A DNA stretch of 64,000 nt from assembly GCA_030538415.1 (NCBI GenBank), contig JAUNTY010000008.1, positions 1 to 64,000 of the forward strand. The letters run 5' to 3'. A program made the position numbers and the translations under genes. The notes below the pieces were generated by a model. The model made no database searches. It saw only the letters and a list, made by a program, of their open reading frames with translations, and had not been told where the DNA came from. Positions within the stretch are counted from its first letter, which is position 1. Each line of letters starts with the position of its first letter. Source of the stretch: Neisseria sp. (lineage in GTDB: Bacteria > Pseudomonadota > Gammaproteobacteria > Burkholderiales > Neisseriaceae). Shown in pieces: positions 9,595-18,869 of the stretch.

Positions 9595-9630
9595 TGAGGC
9601 CGTCTGAAAACTTTTTCAGACGGCCTTGAT
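9595..9630 (-). terminator. DUS-pair terminator after the zinc exporter gene
   Basis: GAGGCCGTCTGAAAA and TTTTCAGACGGCCTT form a stem about 30 bases downstream of the stop of the minus-strand CDF gene. Just before it (about 9508-9575) is a badly decayed Correia-like stretch with TTGTACTGCCTGCGACTCGT. Confidence 0.75.
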
Positions 9631-9661
9631 TTTAGCAGAAGCGGCAGAATTCGGACGACCT

Positions 9662-10618
9662 TTAATGCGCATGACCGTGGCTGTGGCCGCCCTCATCGCC
9701 ATGCTGCTCCGGCGTGCACAATAATGCATCGGTGTGTTTGTGGTTGCTGCTTTCGGTCTGAATGGTGATGTGGCTGATGTTTTTGTGTTGCAACACATGC
9801 TCTGCCTGCTGGACGATTTTTTCGGCTTCGGCCACGCTCAGGCTGCCGTCTACCACGATATGGCACGACAAGGCATGCAGGCCGCTGGTGATGCTCCAGA
9901 TGTGCAGGTCGTGCACGGATTCGACGCCTTGCACATTTTTCACGGCCGCCACGATTTCGTCGCAATCCATGCCGACAGGCGCGCCCTCCATCAGCACATG
10001 AGTGGCGCTTTTCAATACGCCCCAGCCGCTTTTCACAATCAGCAGCGCCACCAGCACGCTGGCGAGCGGATCCGCCCAGCGCCAGCCGAAGCCCATCATC
10101 AGCAAAGCGGCGGCAATGGCGCCCACTGAGCCCAGCAAATCGCCCAACACATGCAGATAGGCGCCGCGCATATTGATGTTGTTTTCAGTGTCGCTGCCGC
10201 GCTGCATATACCAGGCCACCGCAATGTTGACCAAGAGGCCGATGCTGCTCACCACCAGCATTCCGGTGGTGGCGATTTCGGGCGGATTGCGGAAACGGCC
10301 GGCCGCTTCGATGATAATCCACACGGCAATCAGCAGCAGGGTCAGACCGTTGACGGCAGCGGCAATGATTTCGAAGCGCCGGTAGCCGAAGGTTTTACTG
10401 CGGCTGCTGATGCGCTCGCCGAAGGTAAACGCCGCCAGCGACAAGGCCAGCGCGGTGGCGTCTGAAAACATGTGCCCCGCATCGGAAAGCAGCGCGAGGC
10501 TGTTGGTGAGCCAGCCGCCGATGATTTCTACCACCATGAATGTGGCGATGACCAGCAACGACACGCGCAATACTTTTTTATTGGTGGTGTTGTGACTGTG
10601 GTTATGGTCGTGCGACAT
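9662..10618 (-). CDS. zitB: Zinc/cadmium cation diffusion facilitator
   Basis: This inner-membrane antiporter exports zinc and similar divalent metals. The 318-residue protein has six predicted transmembrane helices, the metal-site motifs SDAGHMFSDA (helix 2) and HVLGDLLGS (helix 5), and a cytosolic C-terminal domain. Both termini are histidine-rich (MSHDHNHSHN and HSHGHAH), typical of CzcD/ZitB zinc exporters and unlike the FieF-type protein at 47167. It starts 10 bases after the stop of the ArsR regulator, so the two form an operon, and zinc-induced export is the natural inference. Confidence 0.9.
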   Translation of the reverse strand: MSHDHNHSHNTTNKKVLRVSLLVIATFMVVEIIGGWLTNSLALLSDAGHMFSDATALALSLAAFTFGERISSRSKTFGYRRFEIIAAAVNGLTLLLIAVWIIIEAAGRFRNPPEIATTGMLVVSSIGLLVNIAVAWYMQRGSDTENNINMRGAYLHVLGDLLGSVGAIAAALLMMGFGWRWADPLASVLVALLIVKSGWGVLKSATHVLMEGAPVGMDCDEIVAAVKNVQGVESVHDLHIWSITSGLHALSCHIVVDGSLSVAEAEKIVQQAEHVLQHKNISHITIQTESSNHKHTDALLCTPEQHGDEGGHSHGHAH

Positions 10619-10628
10619 GGCTTGCCTT

Positions 10629-10925
10629 TCAATGGTGTGATACGTGTTCGACGGCCTGCTTCAGCAAACCGATAACGTGCGGGTCGTCTTCCGAATAATA
10701 CAATGTGGTGCCCTCGCGGCGGAATTTGACCAGGCGCAGGTTTTTCAAAAACCGCAGTTGGTGCGAGGTGGCCGACTGGCTCAGATTGAGCTTTTCGGCA
10801 ATATCGCCCACCGCATACTCGCCGCCGCACAACAAATTGAGAATGCGGATGCGGGTGGGGTCGCCCAGCGCCTTGAAAATCTGCGAAAGCTGAAACAGGG
10901 TTTCTTCGTCTAATTCTGCGGACAT
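10629..10925 (-). CDS. ArsR/SmtB-family zinc-responsive repressor (CzrA-like)
   Basis: This 98-residue winged-helix repressor releases DNA when it binds metal. The recognition helix is [16 protein letters not shown]. The C-terminal helix has Asp81-x-His83 and His94-xx-His97, the same spacing as the alpha-5 zinc site of Staphylococcus CzrA (Asp84, His86, His97, His100), so zinc is the likely signal. The alpha-3N cysteine motif of cadmium/arsenic sensors is absent. ATG 10925 lies five bases from a perfect palindrome and has no Shine-Dalgarno, so the mRNA may be leaderless or very short-leadered. It is followed by the zinc exporter gene. Confidence 0.9.
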   Translation of the reverse strand: MSAELDEETLFQLSQIFKALGDPTRIRILNLLCGGEYAVGDIAEKLNLSQSATSHQLRFLKNLRLVKFRREGTTLYYSEDDPHVIGLLKQAVEHVSHH

Positions 10926-10930
10926 GATTT

Positions 10931-10956
10931 TATATATGAGCAAATATTCATATATA
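10931..10956. promoter_or_regulatory. Probable ArsR operator
   Basis: TATATATGA and TCATATATA form a perfect 9-bp inverted repeat with an 8-base spacer, directly before the arsR start codon. ArsR/SmtB operators are AT-rich imperfect 12-2-12 repeats built around TGA...TCA halves, which this fits. Confidence 0.7.
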
Positions 10957-10965
10957 GGATTGTAA

Positions 10966-11016
10966 AGAGGCCGTCTGAAAAAGTCAAACGTTGCCGCTGT
11001 GTTTTCAGACGGCCTT
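10966..11016. terminator. DUS-pair hairpin
   Basis: GAGGCCGTCTGAAAA and TTTTCAGACGGCCTT are arranged head to head with a loop of about 20 bases, upstream of arsR. It is not obviously attached to a gene. Confidence 0.5.
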
Positions 11017-11249
11017 GCATGTCTTTCCGCAAAACCCTTTTCAGAATGCCGGGGCTTTCAGACGGCCTGCCTAGGGCTTCCTGGCAGCGCAGCGGTGTCA
11101 GAATTACTCATATTTTTTGTGATAAAAGTACAGATGCGAGGCTACTCAAAGAGGGCGGTTTTACACGCTACGCTAGTAAAACCAGCCAAAACGCAGCAGA
11201 TGTGCTTTTAGCACGAAAAAGATAATGATATATGAATTGTCAGGATGCC
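11017..11249. other. Gene-free gap
   Basis: One DUS is at about 11057. The small overlapping plus-strand ORFs here lack binding sites and family resemblance. Nothing else was recognised. Confidence 0.5.
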
Positions 11250-12104
11250 CTAGCGCGCCAGCGCTTGTTGCCAGTTTCCCGGCTTCGGCGCTTCGCGCAG
11301 GCTTTGTTCGAAATCTTCCAGCATGTCCAGCTCGAAACGGCTGAACCCTGCCCGTTCGCGCGCTTCGATGTTGACATAACCGCGGAAAATAAACAAATCA
11401 TAGCGTGAAATCAACATACGAAACAGGCTCACCGGCTCCAGCCCCCGCGCCCGGCAGAGATACTGATACCAATCATTGCCGATTTGCACATGGCCCACTT
11501 CGTCGCGGTAGATAATGTCGAGCACTTCACAGGTTTCCTCATCGCCCTGCTGCGCTACTTTTGCACGGATGGCGGGTGTTACGTCCAACCCGCGCGCTTC
11601 GAGCACGCGCGGCACCAACGCCATGCGCAGGAGCGGATCGAACGCGGTTTTGTAGGCCATGTCCCACAAATGGTTGTGTGCCTCGAAATCGCCGTAATCA
11701 AAGCCGTGTGCGTTCAGACGGCCTTTCATCAGCGAAAAATGATATGCCTCTTCCTTGGCCACGCGAATCCAGTCGCGCGTGTATTGCAGGGGCAGCGTGC
11801 GGAAGCGGTAGGCCGCATCCAGCGCCAGATTGATAGCGTTGAATTCGATGTGGCAGATGGCGTGCAGCATGGCGGCATAGCCTTCCGGCGTGCTCATTTT
11901 GCGTTTTTGCACATCGGCAGGCGCCACCAGCTCGGGCTTGGACGGCCTGCCTGCAAAGCGGAAATCCAGCGGCCTGGCACTTGGGCGCAACAGGCTTTCC
12001 GCCTCTGCCGTTTCGGCAAACAATGTTGCGGCCATACGGCATTTCTCGGCCGGCCGGTTTTCCTGCAAAGCGGCTTCCAGCAAGGGATAAGGGTTGTAGG
12101 GCAT
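11250..12104 (-). CDS. DUF455 ferritin-like-fold protein
   Basis: DUF455 proteins have a four-helix ferritin-like fold with a probable di-iron site; their reaction is not established. The 284-residue protein shows paired metal-ligand motifs EFNAINLALD (after HAICHI), KEEAYHFSLM and RDEVGHVQIG, whose Glu/His pattern matches a di-iron centre. The frame extends upstream to 12236, but that part is translated Correia repeat; ATG 12104 (MPYNPYPLLEAAL) is the sensible start, though its ribosome site is weak. No operon partner is apparent. Confidence 0.85.
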   Translation of the reverse strand: MPYNPYPLLEAALQENRPAEKCRMAATLFAETAEAESLLRPSARPLDFRFAGRPSKPELVAPADVQKRKMSTPEGYAAMLHAICHIEFNAINLALDAAYRFRTLPLQYTRDWIRVAKEEAYHFSLMKGRLNAHGFDYGDFEAHNHLWDMAYKTAFDPLLRMALVPRVLEARGLDVTPAIRAKVAQQGDEETCEVLDIIYRDEVGHVQIGNDWYQYLCRARGLEPVSLFRMLISRYDLFIFRGYVNIEARERAGFSRFELDMLEDFEQSLREAPKPGNWQQALAR

Positions 12105-12140
12105 AAATCGCTCGGTTCGGCAGACGTTCGGTAGCAATGC

Positions 12141-12249
12141 TATGGTCGGAGAAATTAAATCCTGATACAAAGCGGCGAGCCGAAGACAGTACGAGATAGT
12201 ACGACAAGACAAGCCAATGCCGTAGCAGAAACTCATTTCTTCGACTATA
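12141..12249. repeat. Correia-type repeat
   Basis: Starts TATGGTCGGAGAAAT and ends ATTTCTTCGACTATA, with inner GCGGCGAGCCGAAGACAGTA and GCCGTAGCAGAAAC. It lies 37 bases upstream of the DUF455 gene and produces a false N-terminal extension in that frame. Confidence 0.85.
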
Positions 12250-12537
12250 TTAACAGGTTATATAAGGAAGCAGAATATATGCAAAAGCGTGCCGTTTCCG
12301 TTAAGCCGTATGTAAAGACGGTGAAACGGCGGCAGCGCAGGGGTTAAATAAATGTGAAATTCCCAGTCCTTTCCGACCGAAAAACCCGATTAAATTCAGC
12401 AAAATACCCGCAACACGGGCTGTTTACACATCTTAATCGGCCGAACCCGGGGCTTGTTTCCTGCTCAATAATACCTATACTGGTCACCAATCCGGCGCGG
12501 CTCTGCTGCGCCATACAACGAAAGGACGGAATACCGA
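12250..12537 (+). other. Gap upstream of lolA with a possible promoter
   Basis: No gene is seen. A candidate lolA promoter is TTGTTT (12454-12459), 16 bases, TATACT (12476-12481). The -10 is good and the -35 poor. Confidence 0.35.
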
Positions 12538-13158
12538 ATGAAACAATCTACCCTGCTGAAAACCGTTACCGCACTCGGCCTGAGCGCCACCATTGGCCTG
12601 GCACAAGCCGGTGCCATTGATGCGTTGAAAAAATTCAACAGCGACGCCGACGGCCTCAGCGGCAACTTCAGCCAAACCGTGAAAAGCAAAAAGAAAACCC
12701 AAACCACCAACGGCTCTTTCCAAATCCTGCGCCCCGGTTTGTTCAAATGGGAATATACCCGCCCCTACAAACAAACCATCGTCGGCGACGGCAAAACCAT
12801 TTGGCTCTATGACGTCGATTTGGCGCAGGTAACCAAATCTTCGCAAGACCAGACCATCGGCGACAGCCCGGCGGCCATCCTCTCGAATAAAACCGCGCTG
12901 GAAAGCAGCTATTCCCTGAAAGAAGACGGCTCGTCCAATGGCGTGGATTATGTGCTGGCGCAACCGAAGAAAAACAACGCCGGTTACCAGTATATCCGCA
13001 TCGGTTTCAAGGGCGACGCGCTGGCCGCGATGCAGCTGAAAGACAGCTTCGGCAACGAAACCACCATCAGCTTCAGCAACCTGAACATGAAGCCGAATCT
13101 CTCGCGCAGCCATTTCCAATTCACTCCGCCCAAAGGCGTAGATGTATTGAGCAACTGA
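12538..13158 (+). CDS. lolA: Outer-membrane lipoprotein carrier protein LolA
   Basis: LolA carries lipoproteins across the periplasm from the LolCDE ABC transporter to LolB at the outer membrane. The 206-residue product has a signal peptide (MKQSTLLKTVTALGLSATIGLAQA, cut near AQA-GAI). LolA signatures are FSQTVKSKKKTQTTNGSFQILRPG in two blocks, LFKWEYTRPYKQTIVGDGKTIWLYDVDL, and the C-terminal FQFTPPKGVDVL. The arginine usually needed for lipoprotein transfer is visible in LRPG. Single gene, ended by a DUS hairpin. Confidence 0.95.
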   Translation: MKQSTLLKTVTALGLSATIGLAQAGAIDALKKFNSDADGLSGNFSQTVKSKKKTQTTNGSFQILRPGLFKWEYTRPYKQTIVGDGKTIWLYDVDLAQVTKSSQDQTIGDSPAAILSNKTALESSYSLKEDGSSNGVDYVLAQPKKNNAGYQYIRIGFKGDALAAMQLKDSFGNETTISFSNLNMKPNLSRSHFQFTPPKGVDVLSN

Positions 13159-13171
13159 TTGCTTTAAAACA

Positions 13172-13209
13172 ACAAAAGGCCGTCTGAAAGCTTTCAGACG
13201 GCCTTTTGC
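13172..13209. terminator. DUS-pair terminator after lolA
   Basis: CAAAAGGCCGTCTGAAAG and CTTTCAGACGGCCTTTTG form a perfect 18-bp stem with essentially no loop. A decayed Correia-like piece (AAGACAGCAAGCCACAGGCAG) follows at about 13245. Confidence 0.9.
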
Positions 13210-13353
13210 TTCCTGCTTACAGCCGAGCAATACATTTTTTATGCAAGACAGCAAGCCACAGGCAGCGGACTTGATGCTCCGACACCCGAGTATTGCCGCG
13301 CTCTTTAAGCCTAAGTTGCTTGGCCATGGCACAAAACAGCATTCGATCAAGGC

Positions 13354-16300
13354 TTAATCCAGATGCTCCGAGCGCTGCGCCAGAATGGTGCGGTTGCCGT
13401 TGCTTTCCGGCGCCGACACAATGCCGTCGGCTTCCATCTGGTCAATCAGGCGGGCGGCGCGGTTGTAGCCGATGCGCAGGTAGCGCTGCACCGACGAGAT
13501 GGTGGCCTTGCCGGTTTTCAACACACAGGCCACGGCATCGTCATACATCGGGTCTTGCTCGCCGTCGTTGTTGCGTCCGCCGTTGGCATTACTGAACATA
13601 TCGTCGCTGCCGACACCGGCGGTGAGGATATCGTCGATATAATCAGGCTCGCCGAATTGCTTGAGGTATTCCACCACGCCGTGCACTTCGTCATCGGAGG
13701 CAAACGCACCGTGCACGCGCTGCGGGTAGCCGGTGCCGGGCGGCAGAAACAGCATATCGCCCTGGCCGAGCAGGTTTTCTGCGCCCATCTGGTCGAGAAT
13801 GGTGCGGCTGTCGACTTTGCTCGACACCTGGAAAGCGATGCGGGTCGGAATATTCGCTTTAATCAGACCGGTAATCACGTCCACACTCGGGCGCTGGGTG
13901 GCCAGAATCAGATGAATACCTGCCGCGCGCGCTTTTTGCGCCAATCGGGCAATCAGCTCTTCGATTTTCTTGCCTGCCGTCATCATCAGGTCGGCGAATT
14001 CGTCCACCACCACCACGATAAACGGCAGTTTTTCCAGCGGCTCGGGGTCGTCGGGCGTGAGGGTAAACGGATTCACCAGCTTCTCGCCGCGCGCGGCGGC
14101 ATCGGCCACTTTTTGATTGAAGCCGGCCAGATTGCGCACGCCCATATGGCTCATCAGGCGGTAGCGTTTTTCCATTTCGTTGACGCACCAGTTGAGCGCG
14201 TTGGCGGCCAGCTTCATGTCGGTCACCACCGGCGCGAGCAGGTGCGGGATGCCCTCGTAAATGCTCAATTCCAGCATTTTCGGGTCAATCATAATCATAC
14301 GCACTTCTTCGGGCGTGGCCTTGAACAGCATCGACAGAATCATCGCATTCACGCCGACGGACTTACCCGAGCCGGTGGTGCCCGCCACCAGCAAGTGCGG
14401 TGCTTTGGCCAGGTCGGTAACCACGGGCTGGCCGGTAATGTCCTGCCCCAGCGCCAGCGTCAGCCTGGATTTGGAATCGGTAAACACCGGCGCATTGAAA
14501 ATCTCGCTCAGGCGGATCATTTGGCGTTTCGGATTCGGCAGCTCCAGCCCCATGCAGGTTTTGCCGGGAATGGTTTCCACCACGCGGATGGAAGCCACGC
14601 CGAGCGAGCGCGCCAAGTCTTTTTCCAGGTTCAACACCGCATTGCCGCGCACGCCGACATCGGGCTCGATTTCATAACGGGTAATCACCGGCCCCGCATA
14701 AGCATCCATCACCTTCACTTTCACCTTGAATTCGGCGAGCTTTTCCTCGATGGTGATGCTGTTTTCCAGCAGCGCGTCTTCGGTTTGGGCGGCACTGGGG
14801 TCGTATTGCGGCGGCTTCAGCAAGGCCACGGTCGGCAAATGGCTTTCCCCCTGAGCCTGTGCGGCGGCAAATGTTTCAGACGGCCTGAACGCAGATACGG
14901 CTTCGGCAACGGCTTGGGGAGCGGCTGTTTCCACTTCCCAAGGCACAGCTGCATCAACCACATCAGATACCGCATCTGCTTCAAGCGGAGCCGACTCGCT
15001 AATCAGCCGGTCGGTAATCGACCAGCGCGGCGCATCGGTGATGTGTGCGTTGGCCGGAGCCGCCTCCGCCAGCAATACCTCAGGCCTGCGGTCGGCAATA
15101 TCGTCAATGTCATAATAAGCATTGCTGAAAGACGGCGGCTCGGGAATATCGACAAGCTGCATTTCCACCTCGGGTACAGGCGGCGGCTCGACTATCATGG
15201 CGTCGGGCGCGGGCATACCGGCGGCCACGGCGGCGGCGTAAGGCGTGAAACGGGTGGAAATCGGCGTAACGGATTTCGGCGGCTGCAGCTTGATGGCATG
15301 GCTTTGTTCCACACGCGCCGCATCGGGAATCACGCTTTCGCGCATGGCGGTATTAACGCGGCGGATGCGCTGGCGGTTGACCGGCGAATCGGTTTTGGCC
15401 AGATTGGCAAACACTTCGCCTTCCGGAATCACGTTCGGCTGCGCGGTTTGCACCGGCGCCTGCGCCGAAACCTGGCGGCGGCGCGCCATGCGTTGGCGCA
15501 GCAGGTTGGCGCGGATGTCTTCCACGCCGATGGTTTGAGGGCGCTCCAGCGCTGCTGCTACCGACTGGTTGATTTCGGTGCGCGGCGCTTCATGCGTCAG
15601 CTTCTGCACTTCCGAGAGCACGCGCTCGCGGGTGCGCACCAGCGCAGGGTCGTTCAGCGTGATGGTTTTCGGCTCCACCAACGGCTTGGGCGGCGCTTCG
15701 GCCTCCAGCGCGGGTTTGAATTGCCAGTTGCTGATTTCCACCACTTCCATATCCGGCGTCGGTTTGGAAACGGGCTGTTGCGCCTGCACGACAGCGGTAT
15801 CCTGCGCCGCCAGCTCCGCCAGCGGCACTTCACTCAGAGCGCGGGTGGCTTCTTCCAGCGTAATCACCGGCAGGGAGCTGTCTACTGCTTTAGCGGGTTG
15901 GTATTCGCTTTCTTCATAGGCAAGATAAGGAGCGGGGGCAATCGCCTGTCTGCGCGGCAAGGGCGCAGTTTTTGCATTTGTATTTTCAGGTACCACCGCA
16001 CCAAACATGGGAATCTCGTGGCCGGCTGCGTTTTCATCCGCAACCGTTTCCGCCGCACTTTCTGCTGCGGGCGCAGCATCGGGCATCGAATCTGCGGGCA
16101 ACGGCTCGGGCTTGAGCGAGCGGATCGGCGCATCCTCCACTTCGGCGATGTGGTCGTCTTTGGGGGCGGCGGCAAAAATCGGCAGCTCTTCCAAGCCGTC
16201 GTCTGCCTGCTCGTCAGCCCGGCGGCCGGAAGTGGCATCGAGCTTGCGGCTGTGTTTCGGTGACAGCGCCCGCAGTTTGGCCACGGTTTTGTCATACACC

Positions 16301-16536
16301 ACTTTGGCTTCTTCGGCGGCCTTGTGGCTCTGGCGCACATTCTGCAGATTCGGCTCCGCACCGCGCAATACCTTGGGTTGTTTCACGCCCTCCGCCACCG
16401 ATACGGCATCCGCCCCGGCTTCGTGGCGGCTGAGGTAGGTAAGCTCGCGCAGCCATTCCTGCTCTTGCCGGCGGCGCCACCACAAGGTGCCCGCGATGGC
16501 GGCCAGCAGGATAATCATTAACAACGTCCACAACAT
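13354..16536 (-). CDS. ftsK: DNA translocase FtsK
   Basis: FtsK is a septum-linked hexameric motor that pumps DNA during division and aligns dif sites for XerCD. The 1060-residue protein has a short N-terminus with only one evident transmembrane helix ([20 protein letters not shown]), not the four of E. coli FtsK. A long Ala/Pro/Glu-rich linker covers roughly residues 60-590. The motor has Walker A GTTGSGKS near residue 718 and Walker [13 protein letters not shown] near 845. The C-terminal gamma winged helix ([20 protein letters not shown]) reads KOPS-type sites. A DUS lies inside the linker. Convergent with lolA. Confidence 0.94.
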   Translation of the reverse strand: MLWTLLMIILLAAIAGTLWWRRRQEQEWLRELTYLSRHEAGADAVSVAEGVKQPKVLRGAEPNLQNVRQSHKAAEEAKVVYDKTVAKLRALSPKHSRKLDATSGRRADEQADDGLEELPIFAAAPKDDHIAEVEDAPIRSLKPEPLPADSMPDAAPAAESAAETVADENAAGHEIPMFGAVVPENTNAKTAPLPRRQAIAPAPYLAYEESEYQPAKAVDSSLPVITLEEATRALSEVPLAELAAQDTAVVQAQQPVSKPTPDMEVVEISNWQFKPALEAEAPPKPLVEPKTITLNDPALVRTRERVLSEVQKLTHEAPRTEINQSVAAALERPQTIGVEDIRANLLRQRMARRRQVSAQAPVQTAQPNVIPEGEVFANLAKTDSPVNRQRIRRVNTAMRESVIPDAARVEQSHAIKLQPPKSVTPISTRFTPYAAAVAAGMPAPDAMIVEPPPVPEVEMQLVDIPEPPSFSNAYYDIDDIADRRPEVLLAEAAPANAHITDAPRWSITDRLISESAPLEADAVSDVVDAAVPWEVETAAPQAVAEAVSAFRPSETFAAAQAQGESHLPTVALLKPPQYDPSAAQTEDALLENSITIEEKLAEFKVKVKVMDAYAGPVITRYEIEPDVGVRGNAVLNLEKDLARSLGVASIRVVETIPGKTCMGLELPNPKRQMIRLSEIFNAPVFTDSKSRLTLALGQDITGQPVVTDLAKAPHLLVAGTTGSGKSVGVNAMILSMLFKATPEEVRMIMIDPKMLELSIYEGIPHLLAPVVTDMKLAANALNWCVNEMEKRYRLMSHMGVRNLAGFNQKVADAAARGEKLVNPFTLTPDDPEPLEKLPFIVVVVDEFADLMMTAGKKIEELIARLAQKARAAGIHLILATQRPSVDVITGLIKANIPTRIAFQVSSKVDSRTILDQMGAENLLGQGDMLFLPPGTGYPQRVHGAFASDDEVHGVVEYLKQFGEPDYIDDILTAGVGSDDMFSNANGGRNNDGEQDPMYDDAVACVLKTGKATISSVQRYLRIGYNRAARLIDQMEADGIVSAPESNGNRTILAQRSEHLD

Positions 16537-16685
16537 AAATACGGCAGCCCCGGTTGGTTGGTTTCGGCAAAGTGGTTATTTTAGCGTGTTTTCGGCGTAA
16601 ACTGAACCGCTTTGATGCGCAGCCCTGTATTCTTTCGCCCTGGGGTGTCGCTGCCGCCCTGCCCTTGCCCCGATTCGGCGTATAA

Positions 16686-16790
16686 TATAGTCGTTCCAAG
16701 TTAGATTGATACAGCGTTTCTGCGCCTTGCCGTACTACCTGTACTGTCTGCGGCTTGCTGCCTTGTCTCAATCTAACTTGAAACGACTAT
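16686..16790. repeat. Correia-type repeat (TATAGTCGTT subtype)
   Basis: Ends TATAGTCGTTCCAAGTTAGA and TCTAACTTGAAACGACTAT. The core is CTGCGCCTTGCCGTACTACC followed by CTGTACTGTCTGCGGCTTGC. It lies between the divergent ftsK and permease genes. The last base of the right end is changed. Confidence 0.88.
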
Positions 16791-16853
16791 CACAATACTC
16801 AGGCCGTCTGAAACCCGACAGGCTGCCCGCTGATTTATATTGATGGAACCACC

Positions 16854-17543
16854 ATGAATTTTTTGTCTGCCTGGTTCGGCCAGCCGCTGATGCTGGCGGC
16901 CGATGCCGTTTTGCTGCTGCTGTTGCTGGCAAGCGCAAAGCAGGCGCTGGCTGCCGTTACCCTGCGCCCTGCCGCCTGCGCCGCCGCCGTATTGCTGACG
17001 GCCGTATTGTGGGGACTGCATGTCGAATTGGGCGACGGCCAGCTGGCGGGCATGACTTACCATTTGCTCGGCATCAGCCTGATAACGCTGATGCTCGGCG
17101 CACCGGCCGCACTGTGGCTGGGTGTCATCATGCTGCTGCCCTACACCGTGCTGCTCCACGGCTCGGCGAATCTTTCCGTCATCGGCCTGAATGCGCTTTT
17201 TCTGCTACTGCCGCCGATTGCGGTCAACGTGGCTCTGCGGCGGCTCAGTCTCAGGCTGCCCGCACATCTTTTTATCTATATCTTTGTCAACGGCTTTATC
17301 ACTGCCGCGCTGGGCATGCTGGCAACCGGCCTGATGCTGATGTGGCTGCTGGAGGCTGCGGGCGTGTATCCGCCGCAAGTATTGTGGGCATCGGCTTTTC
17401 CCGTATTTTTTCTGCTTGTCTGGGGAGAAGCTTTCCTCACCGGCCTGCTTACGGCGGTTTTTGTGGCGTTGGTGCCGGGTCTGCTGGCAACATTTGATGA
17501 TGCGCGCTACCTACAGAATAAAAACATCATCTGGAAGCTTTGA
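16854..17543 (+). CDS. Energy-coupling factor-type permease, integral membrane protein
   Basis: A 229-residue polytopic membrane protein with about six to seven hydrophobic helices. It resembles the proteobacterial proteins annotated as energy-coupling factor ABC transporter permeases: HLLGISLITLMLGAP in the middle, LPAHLFIYIFVNGFITAALGM, GEAFLTGLL and the terminal FDDARYL. These are distantly CbiM-like. Substrate is unknown; no ATPase or T-component gene is nearby, so transport has not been shown by context. The next gene, crcB, starts 60 bases later after a single DUS. Confidence 0.75.
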   Translation: MNFLSAWFGQPLMLAADAVLLLLLLASAKQALAAVTLRPAACAAAVLLTAVLWGLHVELGDGQLAGMTYHLLGISLITLMLGAPAALWLGVIMLLPYTVLLHGSANLSVIGLNALFLLLPPIAVNVALRRLSLRLPAHLFIYIFVNGFITAALGMLATGLMLMWLLEAAGVYPPQVLWASAFPVFFLLVWGEAFLTGLLTAVFVALVPGLLATFDDARYLQNKNIIWKL

Positions 17544-17603
17544 AAGGCCGTCTGAAAAACATGAAGAAAAACGATATCATTTCTTTGGCGGGAGCATAAA
17601 ACC

Positions 17604-17984
17604 ATGTGGAGCAATATGCTGGTGATTGCCGCAGGCGCGGCTGTGGGCGCCGTCATCCGCTGGGCGCTGGGTGTGTGGCTGGCCGCCGCCGTGACCTGGA
17701 TGGCCTTGGGCACGCTGGTTGCCAATTGGGCGGGCGCTTACATCATCGGCATCTGCGCCGCCCTGGTGCAGCATACGGATATCTTGCCGCCGCATTGGCG
17801 CCTGCTGGTCATCACCGGTTTTCTCGGCAGCCTGACCACATTCTCCGGCTTCTCGTTGGAAGTGGTCGGCATGCTGCAGGCGCAGCGCTGGGGCGCGGCG
17901 GCGGCGACCGCCTCATTGCACCTTTTCGGCTCGCTGCTGCTGACCGTGCTCGGCATGCTTACGGTATCGGCGCTGCGTGCCTGA
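17604..17984 (+). CDS. crcB: Fluoride ion channel Fluc/CrcB
   Basis: CrcB dimers form a channel that lets fluoride leave the cytoplasm. The 126-residue protein has four transmembrane helices. Family marks are GAAVGAVIRWALG (GxxxGxxxR), the GTLVANWAGAYIIG segment with the pore-lining Asn, and GFLGSLTTFSGFSLE with the FTFS-type Phe box. Start ATG follows GGGAG. No fluoride riboswitch-like leader was recognised upstream. A single-gene Fluc is consistent with a homodimer. Confidence 0.93.
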   Translation: MWSNMLVIAAGAAVGAVIRWALGVWLAAAVTWMALGTLVANWAGAYIIGICAALVQHTDILPPHWRLLVITGFLGSLTTFSGFSLEVVGMLQAQRWGAAAATASLHLFGSLLLTVLGMLTVSALRA

Positions 17985-17998
17985 ACAGTCGGTTGATG

Positions 17999-18102
17999 TA
18001 TAGTCGTTTCGTTAGCTTGATACAGCGTTGCTGCGCCTTGCCGTACTGTTTGTACTGTCTGCAGCTTGCTGCCTTGTCTCAATCTAAATTGAAACGAATA
18101 TA
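17999..18102. repeat. Correia-type repeat (TATAGTCGTT subtype)
   Basis: Starts TATAGTCGTTTCGTTAGCTT, 12 bases after the crcB stop, and ends AATTGAAACGAATATA. A short duplicated end-like piece (TATTGAAACGATTATA) follows, suggesting a second partial end. Confidence 0.85.
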
Positions 18103-18190
18103 TTGAAACGATTATATAAGCCGTCTGAACGCTTTTCAAAAACATCATTCCCACATCATGGTCGGAAAAAGCCCGGCATTTTCATTCCAC

Positions 18191-18817
18191 TCATTCGATA
18201 CCGATATCCAGGCAGACGATTTCGCCGCAAAGCGTTTTGCCTGCGTCGGTAAGATGTGCCGGTTTGTAGGCGGCAAACGCGTAAGTCAGGTTGGCCTGAA
18301 AGGTGTCGGTATCGGCTTCGCCGGTGTCGCCGTTCAACCCGGTGGGAATATCCAGCGCCACTTTCAGGCCGCCTGCCCGATTGAGCAGCCTGCAGTATTG
18401 CGCCACCCCCTGCGGCAGCCTGCCGTTGAATCCCGTGCCGAACACGCCTTCGATAATCACGTCATAGCCTTGTTGCAGCCGCTCCGGCAAGGTGGCGGCG
18501 GCAACGAATTCAATGCCTTCCGTATTCAGCAGGCGCTTGCGGTTGGTTTCTGCCAGCCCGGAAAGCTCGCTGCCAAGCAGGAACACAATGTCTGCCCGCC
18601 AACCGTGCTGTTGCAGCAGCCGCGCCATCACCAGGCCGTCGCCGCCGTTGTTGCCCTTGCCGCACACCACCAGCGCATGCCCCGCCTGCGGGCAGCGCCG
18701 CAACAAATCTGCCGCTGCGGCCCGGCCGGCATTTTCCATCAGCTGCTCGAAGCTGGTGCCCGCGTCCACAGCCATTTGCTCGTGTTGGCGCATTTGGGCG
18801 GCGGTATAGACTTTCAT
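18191..18817 (-). CDS. nnrE: NAD(P)H-hydrate epimerase (YjeF N-terminal domain)
   Basis: It interconverts R and S forms of hydrated NAD(P)H so that the dehydratase can repair them. The 208-residue protein is a stand-alone YjeF_N domain; E. coli fuses it to the dehydratase NnrD, which is not present here. Signature CGKGNNGGDGLVMARLL (substrate loop), the catalytic Asp in ALDIPTGLNGDTG and VIIEGVFGTGFNG are visible. ATG 18817 follows AGGAG; a GTG directly before it is the alternative. Downstream of folB, with a DUS hairpin between them. Confidence 0.88.
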   Translation of the reverse strand: MKVYTAAQMRQHEQMAVDAGTSFEQLMENAGRAAAADLLRRCPQAGHALVVCGKGNNGGDGLVMARLLQQHGWRADIVFLLGSELSGLAETNRKRLLNTEGIEFVAAATLPERLQQGYDVIIEGVFGTGFNGRLPQGVAQYCRLLNRAGGLKVALDIPTGLNGDTGEADTDTFQANLTYAFAAYKPAHLTDAGKTLCGEIVCLDIGIE

Positions 18818-18834
18818 CACGCACTCCTCAAAAA

Positions 18835-18866
18835 TTCAGACGGCCTGTGGATTCAGGCCGTCTGAA
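18835..18866 (-). terminator. DUS-pair hairpin between folB and nnrE
   Basis: TTCAGACGGCCTG and CAGGCCGTCTGAA with a 6-base loop, directly after the folB stop. Confidence 0.75.
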
Positions 18867-18869
18867 AGA

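Noticed and set aside
12105..12236. N-terminal extension of the DUF455 protein (MSFCYGIGLSCRT)
   Set aside because: It is translated Correia repeat; the same peptide-like string turns up before the luciferase-like gene and elsewhere.
13363..16263. 966-codon plus-strand ORF opposite ftsK
   Set aside because: It is the antisense of a clear FtsK. Its composition (His, Arg, Gly and Phe rich, no motifs) is that of a shadow frame in GC-rich DNA.
17544..17603. Fluoride riboswitch before crcB
   Set aside because: The gap is 60 bases and contains a DUS; no conserved fluoride-aptamer core could be recognised.
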